A stretch of 64,000 nucleotides of DNA from Phaffia rhodozyma (lineage: Eukaryota; Basidiomycota; Tremellomycetes; Cystofilobasidiales; Mrakiaceae): the NCBI GenBank assembly GCA_014706385.1, contig JACGZH010000004.1, forward strand, positions 558,001-622,000, in the 5' to 3' direction. The notes beneath the pieces are model-generated. The model saw only the letters and a list, made by a program, of their open reading frames with translations. It made no database searches and was not told where the DNA came from. Positions 1 through 9,529 of the stretch are shown here, piece by piece. The translations under genes and the position numbers were made by a program. Each line of letters opens with the position of its first letter. Positions within the stretch are counted from its first letter, which is position 1.

Positions 1-271
1 CGGAAGAAGAAAAGGAGTAAAGAACAAATTTGAGAGGATCTGAAGGAATTCATTCATCTAAACGAGCGATTGAATCAAGAATTAAGCTTGAGAAAAGACA
101 AGGTCCTTCTCGTCTCCTTATCTCCGTCATCTTTTGTTTGTCTTGTTTGTTTGCGGAAAGAAAGAGGGGGGACAGAGGGAAGATTCACTTCGAGGGATGT
201 AAGACAAATTAGCGGGGAAGAAAGGAAAGGGGGGAAAAGAAAGAAGGAAAGTCGATTTGAGTCTCTGCCAT

Positions 272-1206
272 TTATCGAGTAGCCCACCAGTCTCTTCGAA
301 GGGCTCGGAAAGAGACAAAGTAGGGGATGATGGCGAAGAGCATGACTCCGAACGCGACCCAGGTCAAGATGATTCCGTTTCCGAAAACGACTCGGATACC
401 AAGGTTCGTACCCGATCCAGAGCCGACGGTGACACCGTTGACAGTTTTGATTTTCGCCCAAAGAGCAGTCCAGATGGCGGCACCAACGGCCAAGGCGAGA
501 GCAGAGATCGTACTGAGGAGTGCGGCGAAAGCCTGGAACCACTGTTGAGGGACGACACCGAACAGGAACGTCAAGAAAGCAAGGCAGGATCCAATCTGTT
601 CATACGACCGATATCAAAAAAATAAACAAAGAAAAAAAAGCCGTCAGTAATGTAAGACTTTTCTGATGATCGATATGAACCCGGACCGTACAAAGATGAT
701 ATAGAAGGCGGCGATAGAATATCGACCGGTGTAACCACCATCTGTGAAAGTAGAGGAAGGCACGGCAGAGGAGACACTAAAAGGCGCAAATACAAGAGGT
801 AGATGGTCATCAGCGTCTGTGAGTGTCAAAGAGAAAACACGGACGATAGAGGAGGCGAAAGAAGCGAACGACCACTTACGCGCTCTGAAGAGAGGAGGGA
901 ACGTCACTCAGGATAGCCTCGAAGGGCTTGAACCTCAATCCAAAGTGGGAGCTGTTTGCGGTTCCGAACGTGCCATCGGTATAACCAGCCGAATTCAACA
1001 AACCCCATCGGTAGCTCTGCCTAAGCCCGCCCTCGGATCCAAGTTGTCCGAGGCTGGTGGTGTTGGCGTAAAGACCACTGACCGAGGTCGAGGGGGAGGC
1101 GGCGGAGATACCGGTACCGAGGCCGTTCACGTCGATTTTGATCATGCTGAGCACTCGGGGAATGGCAGACGTGTTGATCTGACCGATGTGGGCAAATACC
1201 ATGATA
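272..1206 (-). CDS. SUR7/PalI-like four-TM membrane protein (5' exon unresolved)
   Basis: Three exons are clear on the minus strand: 1206-880, 776-692 and 595-272, joined in phase with GT..AG introns. The first encodes an extracellular loop with the start typical of this family (HIGQINTS..., then KIDV) and several Asn-X-Ser/Thr sites. The second ends in a hydrophobic stretch (YSIAAFYIIF). The third holds two more membrane segments (around ALLSTISALALAVGAAIW and ILTWVAFGVMLFAII) and a short basic cytosolic tail ending RRDWWATR. SUR7/PalI proteins act in the plasma membrane (eisosomes, pH sensing). Which one this is cannot be told. The exon carrying TM1 and the start codon must lie upstream; the hydrophobic stretches at 1323-1508 and 1696-1950 are candidates, but neither joins in phase in a way I could confirm. 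Confidence 0.6.
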
Positions 1207-2195
1207 CTGTTCAGAAAGAAATGTGGAGGATATGTAGTGTGACGTCAGACGAAAGATTCGATAAGGGTTTTCATAGAGAGGCAACAAGCCTAGAGGGCAG
1301 GACAAACATGGACGCGGCCAATCTACGAAGAGAAGTTCAAGAGAAACGTTGAGCAAAGATGAACGCTGTTCGCACGGTGTCTTTCCGTTTGGAACGCAAG
1401 CAAGAAGATAAAGCAGGGAGAAAGACTAACGAGAAGAAAGAACCAGCGGATATGCAAACTGTTCGTCGATGGAAATGAATATATGTCAAAACCGACCGCA
1501 TGAGGCATGGTTAGCCTTTTATTTGATCACGACGACAAGTCGAAGCGACATGGTTGAAGTCCATCCTGATGACACCTATCAACACTTTCTCCTTTAGCGC
1601 TCCAAAGGTAAAGATTGATCGAGAGCAAGAAACCTGTTGCCCTCAACTGTCGGGACTGAAACAAGGATGGAAAGGTAAACACTGACCAGCACCTCTCATG
1701 TTGATGTAATTAATAAAAGTAAAATTAAGAGGAGCGAGAATATAAGGATTAGCGTGTGAAGAAGAAAAGGTCCGATCGGAGAGAAGGAAAAAGGGATAAC
1801 GGTGTTGACGAGGTTAACGAAGGACGGCTGGGATAGAGTGAGCTTAAGGAAGAAAAAGAGAGGAAAAAGAAGGTGAGAGAGGAGAGAGAGCAACAAGGCT
1901 TTAAGGTTGTCTTGGCTTCGGGTTGGCTGGCTTACGTAAGGATGTTTCACAAGAAAATTGAATCATGATGTCATCGACCAGATGGTCATATTAAACGTTG
2001 AAGATTAGATCGACAGGACGAGAGGATTCACAGACAAATAGCATACTGGACGCGACCGATAGATGATCAAGAGCCAGAGAGAAGCAGGAAGACACATAGA
2101 AATACAATAAAGAACAACAAAGAACAGGAAAGGAAAAAAAAGAAAGAAAAAAAAAAGGAAAAAAAAGGAAAAAAAGCTCGATCGAACGCGTCCCA
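1207..2195. other. Intergenic/5' region, no complete gene seen
   Basis: Purine-rich low-complexity sequence between the SUR7-like gene and the 3' end of the Con-6 gene. It probably holds the missing first exon and promoter of the SUR7-like gene. A-rich runs lie near 2110-2175. Confidence 0.4.
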
Positions 2196-2438
2196 TCATA
2201 CCGTCTCTCCAGCATCCTTCAGAACCTATCAACCGCATCCGGGGGAGAAAGAGTCCAAAGGTCAACGGCAATCATCTCGCCATCGTTCTTCGAACACTTT
2301 AAACGCATGATGGACCACTCACTTGACGCGACCGAGCCTTTGCCTCTTCTGAAGTCCTAGAAGAGGCTGTTCGTCACAGATGTTGAGGAGAGGCGTACGA
2401 AAGCGATCAGTCGAGAGCTGCAATCAATTCACAAGTAA

Positions 2439-2471
<33 letters not shown>

Positions 2472-3048
2472 CGAGCGTAGCTTTATGTCCGGCCAGTACA
2501 TGTACGAGATGCTCTTTCTGTCCCTGAGCTGAAACCTCGGTCAGATCGTTCTTATGCTCTATCTAGTGACAAGAACAGAGGGGAACAAGTAGAGAGTGAG
2601 CTTTGCTGAACTTCTTCTAGTTAATGCATAGGAGGATGATGAAGGACAAGACCTGGTTCAACATCTGTTGGGCGTGTTCGTGAGCCAAATCAGACGCCTT
2701 GGACTGAGATTAGAAGGTGGGTGGTACAAATTCATGGTCAGTCTGACAAGCCAGTTAACGAGGCGCACTTAATGATAAAAGCTCTCCTCACGTTGTGTAA
2801 AGTGGCCTGCGATACAATGATGATTTGTTTTGTTTTATTTCATTTCATTTCAGTTTGATGTTTTGAAGGAAAGGCAGGGTCAAGCCAAGATGTTGAAATC
2901 AGGGTCAATCATTCCTTCAGATCCCTGCATCAAGTCGATTAAACGAGAAGAACAAAAAGAAAGAGCGAACCTTATACCCTGCCGCCACGCGAACAGGATC
3001 CTTCACATGATTACTCTTTTGAGGAGATTTGGGAGACACCGGAGACAT
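2196..3048 (-). CDS. Con-6 family (conidiation-specific protein 6-like) small protein
   Basis: Six short exons (3048-2971, 2806-2792, 2703-2653, 2562-2472, 2366-2323, 2225-2196) join in phase to a 102-residue protein. No exon exceeds 91 nt, so it is easily missed. It has two Con-6 repeats. The first (about residues 17-48) reads RVAAGYKATLHN, then HAQQML. The second (about 66-100) reads VLAGHKATL, then TSEEAKARSRQVLKDAGE. Con-6 proteins are small, hydrophilic and linked to conidiation or stress in fungi; their biochemical role is unknown. The exon-1 donor is AAG|GTTCGC. Exon 2 is only 15 nt. An in-frame ATG 87 nt upstream (3135) is an alternative start; 3048 was preferred because the repeats start soon after it. 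Confidence 0.82.
2440..2466 (+). repeat. (GA)n microsatellite in an intron of the Con-6 gene
   Basis: About 13 GA units lie directly against the donor of Con-6 exon 4, inside the intron. Confidence 0.9.
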
Positions 3049-3662
3049 TGCCTGTTGTTTATGGATCTGTTTGGCAGAGTGGATGGATCGAAGGGGAAAT
3101 GATGGGATCAACAAGGATTGACGAAAACGGATCATCTTAACTAGCGCGTTTCTCTCTTTCGTTCGTTCTTATTTTTGAAAGAGACCACTTTCGAGCGATG
3201 GACGATCAGCAGGTTCTTGTCTTTCTCTTCTGTCTATAGTCTTCGATAGATCGACCCGAAGTGGTACGTGTCATGAGGTCAAGCGCACTTTCTTTGATGA
3301 ACAGGAAAGAGCTCAAAGCAAGGCGTCATCTGCGGAGGATTATTCATAGGCATAGTAGCAAAGAGGACAGGCTGCATGAGATGCCGTGCGCATGAGTACG
3401 ATTCACCTGGTTTCGTGGGAAGGATGAAAATCAAGCGTTGTCGTTGGAAGGGTGAACTGTTGTTAGGGTTAACACTGATTCTCTCATCACGTTTGATCGG
3501 CTCCCTTTTTCTTATTCACACTCTTTTTCTCTGATTCACACACTTTGAAAACCAAGGCGGTTATCTGATCTGGGCAGTCATGGTTGTTCGTCTTATTCTC
3601 TTTCTCTCTGGAGCTCACTCTGATTGATATTTCTGGTGGTTGAGGATGCTCATAGAGAGGGC
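3049..3662. promoter_or_regulatory. Divergent intergenic region (Con-6 gene / CZIB gene)
   Basis: About 610 bp separate the start of the minus-strand Con-6 gene from the start of the plus-strand CZIB gene, so it should hold both promoters. No clear TATA box or other named site was recognised. Confidence 0.4.
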
Positions 3663-3991
3663 ATGGCTTTTTCGAACCAACTGACTTTGGTGAAAACTCA
3701 CGGACACATATACGGATAGAAACTCACTCTACTCCTCAAGGCGACTCTCGACAACGTGACCTCGCTCGAGCCTGCCTCTGATCAGCACGAGTTCTATCTC
3801 AAGGTGAGCTTCGTTTGCTGGGAAGGAAAGGTATAGGAAAGACGCGAGAGTAGAAGGGCGGAAGAGAAGAAACGGGGCTGACGTGTTTGTTGTCTAGTCT
3901 TTAGGTCCAATGTTCGAGCTGTCATGAGGTTCACCCAAACCATGTCCCTGTGAACATGCAGGTGAGTTGAACAGAGAAGGAGAGAGAGAGA

Positions 3992-4023
<32 letters not shown>

Positions 4024-4728
4024 AGTGGGTTGTCTCGCTATCTTTGCACTCCTGCTCACCCAGTCTGCTTGGGAAATAATCAGGAAGAACACGAGTTGAG
4101 CTCTGGTAGAGGAACCGCGTCGTTCGTGTGGAAATGTTCGTTCTGCAAGGTAGGTGTATATATACGTTCATCAGGAAATCTCACCCAGTTAGATACTCGG
4201 CGTGGGTTTTGGGCTCTTTGATTTGATTCTAATTTTTTGTTTTCTGTTTTTGACGAAACAGAGAGAGGCTTCGCTCTCGTTCCTTCCTCCTCAACCACCT
4301 TCCCAGGGTGTGTACGCGCCAAAGAACAAGAAGAACATCAAGATTCCTTTTTCGAACAAGCCTCTGCCGATCGTCGAGTCGGACACCTGGACGGTCTTCC
4401 TGACGGTCGAGTGCAGAGGTCTGGAGGCCGTCGGGTTTGATTGGGAGGGAACGTGGCGGTGTGGGGTACCGGATCGGGAGACGACGTTTGAGGATGTCGT
4501 TTTTGAAGATGGCAGGTGGGACGAATATGACGAAGAGGTGAGTAGTCAGGGTGGTTTTCCGGTCAATCTGTTCTTCTTTCCCGCATTGTTGACCCTTTTT
4601 TTCTTTTCTTTTTTTCTTCCTATGTTTGAACTCTTCCTAAACAAATCTAAATCCACAAACGTCCGCTCTTCTAGTCGGCCGCACCTTGTTCGATCGAAGA
4701 GCTCGAGTCTCAATGGGTCAAAGTCTAG
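3663..4728 (+). CDS. CXXC zinc-binding protein, CZIB / UPF0587 (DUF866) family
   Basis: Six exons (3663-3689, 3720-3803, 3905-3961, 4084-4149, 4262-4537, 4675-4728) give 187 residues. The family hallmarks are present: an N-terminal LLKATLDNVT strand, two CxxC zinc pairs (C40/C43 in VQCSSC and C74/C77 in WKCSFC), SSGRGTAS before the second pair, then VECRGLEAVGFDW and a WDEYDE segment near the C-terminus. Human CZIB is 160 residues; the extra length sits mostly between the second zinc pair and the ECRGLE motif. CZIB-type proteins are small and conserved in eukaryotes, with little-known function. The first intron is only 30 nt (TTG|GTGAAA...GATAG|AAA), so the start exon is less certain than the rest. 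Confidence 0.85.
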
Positions 4729-5049
4729 ACTGGACTAGATGTGTTTCTCTCTCTTTCTGTCTGTTTTTCTTTTTGTTACTTTGTTTTGCTTCTGCATGCT
4801 TTGCATGGCTGGGTGTATACGTTGAATATGGTATCGGAAGGCAAGGAACTATAGAACGCCTTTGTGTCAGAGGGTGGTCGATGAGAACATCGCCGGTTAT
4901 CGGGTGAACCGAGCTAGCGAGCGAGATCTCTAGGTACAACCGGCCAGCTAGCAAACGAGAGACACATTGCGCTGGCCGCTGAGAATGGAGAAGGAAAAAA
5001 CAACCAGAAAGAAAAGAGAGGACGCCAAGGAGGGCGGTGTCGGACACAG

Positions 5050-5082
<33 letters not shown>

Positions 5083-6311
5083 GGGTTCTTTAGTGAAGAT
5101 CCTTAGCCACAGAGCTGTGCAAACGCGTCATGAGATTTATCCGATCCACTTGTTCTTCGTCCTTCTTTCTTCGTTCGTCTTCTTCCCCCCCTTTTCTGGA
5201 CGCCACTGCGGATATTTTTTCTTTTCTTTTTCAAGTTTTGTTCTGGAATGTGACTATGTGTATGTGTACGTACACATGAGAGACACATCAAGAAGAGAGG
5301 GAGAAGAAAAGAAGAGGTCATGACGATATTGGTGATACCGAAAGCAGAGCGAGAACGTGTAAAGAGTGACAGATACGAAGAGACAAGAGGAAGAAAGAGC
5401 AAGTCAAGAGAAGAAAAGAATCCTACAGACAACGGAAAGCGGCATTATCAGAGGGAAAAGAAAAAAGAGGAAGAGCATCATCAACAACAAGACTGAAAGC
5501 GCATCATCAGTTGAATGATCCGTTCGGTTTGAGGTCGATCGTGAAGAAGAGAAGGAAGGACAGCCGAAGAACCGCGCGCCGAGGAGATCTTCCCATCATT
5601 CTCTTCCCCCCCGGGGGGGGGGGGGGGGGGGGGGGAGGAGAGGGAAATCCAAGTTTCTCCCGGAGATTTCTCTTTTTCGGTGTGAGCGAGTGCAAATAAA
5701 GTGTGACTAAGTCCGGATGAGCGGGTGCGGCGTGAGGGAGAGCGGACGCTCCACTAAATCCAACGAACAGTGACGATTGCCTTTTGTTCTTTCGCCATTC
5801 GCCTTAAGCTCTCTCTCTCTCTCTTTTCTTACGGAGTAGAGCGTCCTTACCGAACGATTGAATCGACGTCTTTTCGTTTCGCACTCTCGCTCTCACTTCC
5901 ACTCCTACTTTCTATCCGCTTGCTTGCTTTGCTCTCTACATACAAACATAAACTAGGTATACACTCGACTGTTTTCTCTCCTCATCGCCACATAAAGAAA
6001 GTACTTTTGTGAGTGTGTCTTGGTTTCCTTGTAGAGAGTCCAGTTCGGGTCTGACTGACGGAGCGAACGCCACGGATTGATCACCCCATCCGTCCTATCT
6101 ATCTTACAGCGCCTCCAGCTTTCCGCCACATCCCATCGAGAGGCAGACAGAAAGGTAGTACGAAAACCAGACCAGACGACCAAGAAACATCAAAGACGTA
6201 GAGAGGAACCATACAACACATAAATAGGAAATAGATAGAAACATACACACACACACACACACACACACATATCCCCCCCCCCCCCCCCCAAAAAAAAAAG
6301 GAAAGATAAAC
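4729..6311. other. Long intergenic region with homopolymers and simple repeats
   Basis: No gene found. It contains T29 at 5054-5082 followed by GGG, C7G23 at 5606-5635, pyrimidine-rich stretches near 5800-5900, (CA)n at 6245-6269, and C17A10 at 6273-6299 directly upstream of the next start codon. It probably includes the promoter and 5' leader of the gene starting at 6312. Confidence 0.5.
5606..5635. repeat. C7G23 homopolymer tract
   Basis: Seven C followed by about 23 G. The length in the assembly may be unreliable, and the tract could form a quadruplex or a hairpin. Confidence 0.9.
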
Positions 6312-6865
6312 ATGTCCATCAAGACTGGAACGAGCTCGACATCGACTGATTCGAATTCTACGTCCTCCGCGCTCTCGCCTCTCTCGGCCGATGGCTCACT
6401 CCCCGTGTGGGACTCGCCGGCGGGTATCGCTGTTCCGACGCCTGCTGCTGCCCCTCCTTCTTCTGCCGGTGGCGTCGGCGCCGGGATGGGCTCTGGGACG
6501 GCCGATGAGCTGAACGGGCGGTCGGTTGGGTTAGAGAAGGATCTGGAGGCGCTGGATCTCAAGGCTGGATCGGAGAGACAATCCAATGGGAAGGAGGACG
6601 ATGGATCGTTTGGTATGTCCTTCTTTTCTTTTCTCTTCTCTTCTTTTGCTTTCTTCTCTCCTTTGGGTGTTCTTGTCCAGCGGCTTATGCGAATCGGGTG
6701 TATGCATGTTTGGGGGGTCTCTTCTTCTTCCTCTTTCAAACCCACTAAACAACAGATGATTCCGATCCTGAACGGCAACTCCGGCGGTACGCAAGAGATC
6801 TCACGAGGTATCACCGGAATCTGTTTGACGGTGTGAAAACCAGGGAGCAGAGAAAGAAGTCATAG
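6312..6865 (+). CDS. Small hypothetical protein, Ser/Ala/Gly-rich with basic C-terminus
   Basis: Two exons (6312-6612 and 6756-6865) joined by a GTATGT..CAACAG intron give 136 residues. The first hundred are low complexity (Ser/Thr, then Ala/Pro/Gly). The second exon encodes a conserved-looking charged segment, DDSDPERQLRRYARDLTRY, ending TREQRKKS. I do not recognise the family. The codon-like composition of both exons and the clean phase-1 junction support a real gene. The start codon follows a C17A10 tract at 6273-6299. A nuclear or RNA-related role would be a guess from the basic tail only. Confidence 0.6.
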
Positions 6866-7383
6866 AGAGGGGCGGGACAGTCGAGAGGGAAGTCTGGGGG
6901 GGGGGGGGGGAGTATTTTCTTTCCCTTCTCCCTTTTCCTCTTTTTCTTTGGTTCCCCTTCCGTATAACGCTCGGACGATGCTTCCTCTTCTTGTTTTCTA
7001 TTTGATATCCAACAGTCTTCCACCTCGAGCGAGAACGCTTGTTGGCATGTATTTCTTTTCTTTCAAAGAATCCTTCTTTCTTTCTTTCTACGTTCAGATC
7101 TTGTGTTCTATTCTTCATGTGTCTCCCTTCTTTTTTTTTTCTTTCTTTCTTTTCCGTTTTTCTTGCTTGCTTGCGCTGTCTGCGTTTCGTTCAGAGTCTT
7201 CTTTTTCTTCTTTCTTTTCTTTTTTTGTTTGGAAACATGTATCGATAGAATGCCCTTTGTCCTTGATTATCTCTGATGTCAATGGGGGGGGGGGCTTTCT
7301 GACGCTAGACACTGGCAAGAGGAGGGATCGTGAACGAAGTGGAACGGATGGAGACATGATGATTTTATATGGCTACGCGGGAA

Positions 7384-7428
<45 letters not shown>

Positions 7429-7465
7429 GTGCATGTGAATGTATAACTAGAACTGGAAATTTGAA
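6866..7465. other. Intergenic region with poly-G and (GA)n
   Basis: Convergent 3' region between the small plus-strand gene and the minus-strand mitochondrial-type gene. It holds G runs at about 6898-6911 and 7284-7293, pyrimidine-rich sequence, and (GA)n at about 7388-7424. No gene seen. Confidence 0.5.
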
Positions 7466-7717
7466 CTAGATCTTTTCGGCCTCCTTCTTGGCGTTGTTGA
7501 GCTGCTTCTCGGCCTCGAGCTTTGCGTCAGAGCCGACCTTTTGAGCATCCTTGAGGGCACTCTGGGCGGAGGCGGAGGTGTCCTTGGAGAGGTTGTGTGC
7601 GGTGGCAGAGCCAGAGTCCAAGGCTTGTTCAGCCTGTGCCTTGACCTTTTGGGCGTTTGTCTCTGTGTGGGTGGGTGGGTGGAAGGCAACATGAGGTTAG
7701 GAGGCAGATGACGGGGG

Positions 7718-7778
<61 letters not shown>

Positions 7779-8152
7779 GGAAAAAAAGAAAAAGAAAGAG
7801 ATGGGGAAAGGAAGCGAAAGAAACGAGATGGGGGTGGGAGAGAACGAACCGACAGAGTCGACTACGTCAGCGAATGCCTTTCTGGCGGATTGAGTGGCAG
7901 CGGCTGCCTGCTTTGATGCGGCGTCAGCGAGCTCGGCTGGAAGAGAAGAGGAAAAGAAGAGAAAGAAAAGAAAAGACAAAAGTCGAGTGAGAACAGACAA
8001 GACGGAGAGAAAGCGAGTAGATTGGAAAAAAAAGGGAGCAGAGACGAACAGGCCGATTGGGCGACCGTCTTTTGGCAAGGTCTGGAGAGAGTGAGCGATC
8101 GGACGCTAGTGAAGGCAGGTCTGGCGGATTGTCTGGTGAGCAGGGCGAACAT
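7466..8152 (-). CDS. Small Ala/Lys-rich helical protein with mitochondrial-type N-terminus
   Basis: Three exons (8152-8050, 7936-7850, 7662-7466) give 128 residues. Residues 1-34 are Arg/Ser-rich and free of acidic residues (MFALLTRQSARPAF...), like a mitochondrial presequence. The rest is an Ala/Lys/Glu/Gln-rich amphipathic helix with repeats such as ASKQAAAATQSARKAF, AQKVKAQAEQAL and KLEAEKQLNNAKKEAEKI. This resembles LEA-like or ATP-synthase-stalk-like helical proteins, but I cannot assign a family. Both donors are GTTCG. Intron 2 contains a long (GA)n tract. It is divergent from the kinase gene across a 1.4-kb repeat-rich spacer. Confidence 0.7.
7727..7774 (+). repeat. (GA)n microsatellite in intron
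   Basis: About 24 GA units inside intron 2 of the mitochondrial-type gene. Confidence 0.9.
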
Positions 8153-9529
8153 GGTGGGCGAGAAAGTAAGTAGGTAAGTGAGTGGGTGAGCAAGTACAGT
8201 GTGGAGTGAAGAAAGGAAGAGATGAAGAGATGAAGAGAGGAAAGAAGTAGTAAATCGGATACACACAAGACACACACGCACACACAAGAGACAGAGGATC
8301 ACAGAAAGATCAGGAAGAAAAGACAAACGTCATCGATGGGGTGTGTGGGTGTGTGGGTGTGTGGGTGTGTGGGTGAGTGTGGCGAGCACAGCCGAGAAGG
8401 CACGGGACGTCAGACATGGTGTAACAGAGGGGACGTAACAGAGGGGATGTACTAGAGAGAATGTACTAGAGAGAATGTACTAGAGAGAATGTGATAGGGG
8501 GATACACTAGAGAACGCACTAGAAAGAGAGAGCAAAAGCCAAGGCGTGATGGCGAGTGGCGAGTGGAGCGTTAGAGAGTGTGGGGTGAGAGGAGAGATGA
8601 CGGGGTTGGTTACAGTTTCGTTACCGAGCCTCACAGGAGCAGTACACTGTTACACCGGGCTGAAGAATCCACTACGGGATACGTTCTAATACCCTCACCC
8701 ACTCACCCACACCAAGAAAAGAACCCAGGCTGTGCTATCGTCCTCTCTGTCTCTCTCTCTAGTGCGCTCTATTGCCTTTTTTCTATTGCCTTTTTTCTAT
8801 TGCCTTTGTCTATTGCCTTTTTTCTATTGCCTTTGTCTATCGCCCTTTTCTATCGCCCTTTTCTATAGCACCTGTATTACATTTTTCTATTGCATCTCTA
8901 TTACATTCTTTCATTCCATCTCTATTACACCACTCTATTAGATTTTTCTCTATTCCCTCTCATCTCCCTCCCTTTCCCCCCCCGCCCTCGGTCTATTGCC
9001 CTCCCTCCTCTCCCAGTCTCGGTCGCTCTCACCGCCGCCGCCGCCGCCCCCGTCCAGTCTACTCCAGTCTACTCTTTCCCCCCCCCCGTCTCTCTAACTC
9101 TCATCACAATCCGTCTTGGCCTTTCTGTTTGTCACTCTCTTTCTTTTCTCTTTCTTTCTTTCTCTCACGCTCACACACACACACACACTCACACACACTC
9201 ACTCACACACACACACTCTCTCCCCCCCCCCGCTCCCAACCCCCTCTGTCATCCGCAGTAGACAAACGACAACGTCCTCCTCTCTGGTGCCTTCTGTGGG
9301 TGTGTGCCATTACGCAATCAATCCCATCGTCCACTTGCTCTTTTCCGTCTTTCTCTCTTTCTCTTTCTCTTTCTCTTTCTCTTTCTCTCCCTTTCTCTCT
9401 CTCTCTCTCTCTTTTTCTCTTTGTGTTTCCCATCCATCCCTCTGATCGCTCTCTGATCACCCTCACATCGCCTTCCCACCACCCTCTTAAATCTTTTCCT
9501 TCCCCCCCCCCCCCACACACACACACACT
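8153..9529. promoter_or_regulatory. Repeat-rich divergent promoter region
   Basis: It separates the minus-strand mitochondrial-type gene from the plus-strand kinase. Tandem simple repeats follow one another: TGTGTGGG-type units at about 8340-8376, three copies of a 14-bp ATGTACTAGAGAGA unit at about 8447-8488, degenerate TTTTCTATTGCC-type units at about 8770-8930, (CA)n at about 9170-9220, and (CTTTCT)n/(CT)n at about 9345-9420. The last part is strongly pyrimidine-rich on the plus strand, as in fungal promoters and 5' leaders. No coding potential was accepted. Confidence 0.55.
8447..8488. repeat. 14-bp tandem repeat, three copies
   Basis: Three head-to-tail copies of ATGTACTAGAGAGA; related one-off units (TAACAGAGGGGA) precede them. 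Confidence 0.85.

Noticed and set aside
75..542. 155-codon minus-strand frame overlapping the SUR7-like last exon
   Set aside because: It is a shadow of the real exon in another frame, with no family signal.
7115..7469. Phe/Ser-rich frames on both strands around 6.95-7.47 kb
   Set aside because: They arise from CTTT- and GA-rich low-complexity sequence.
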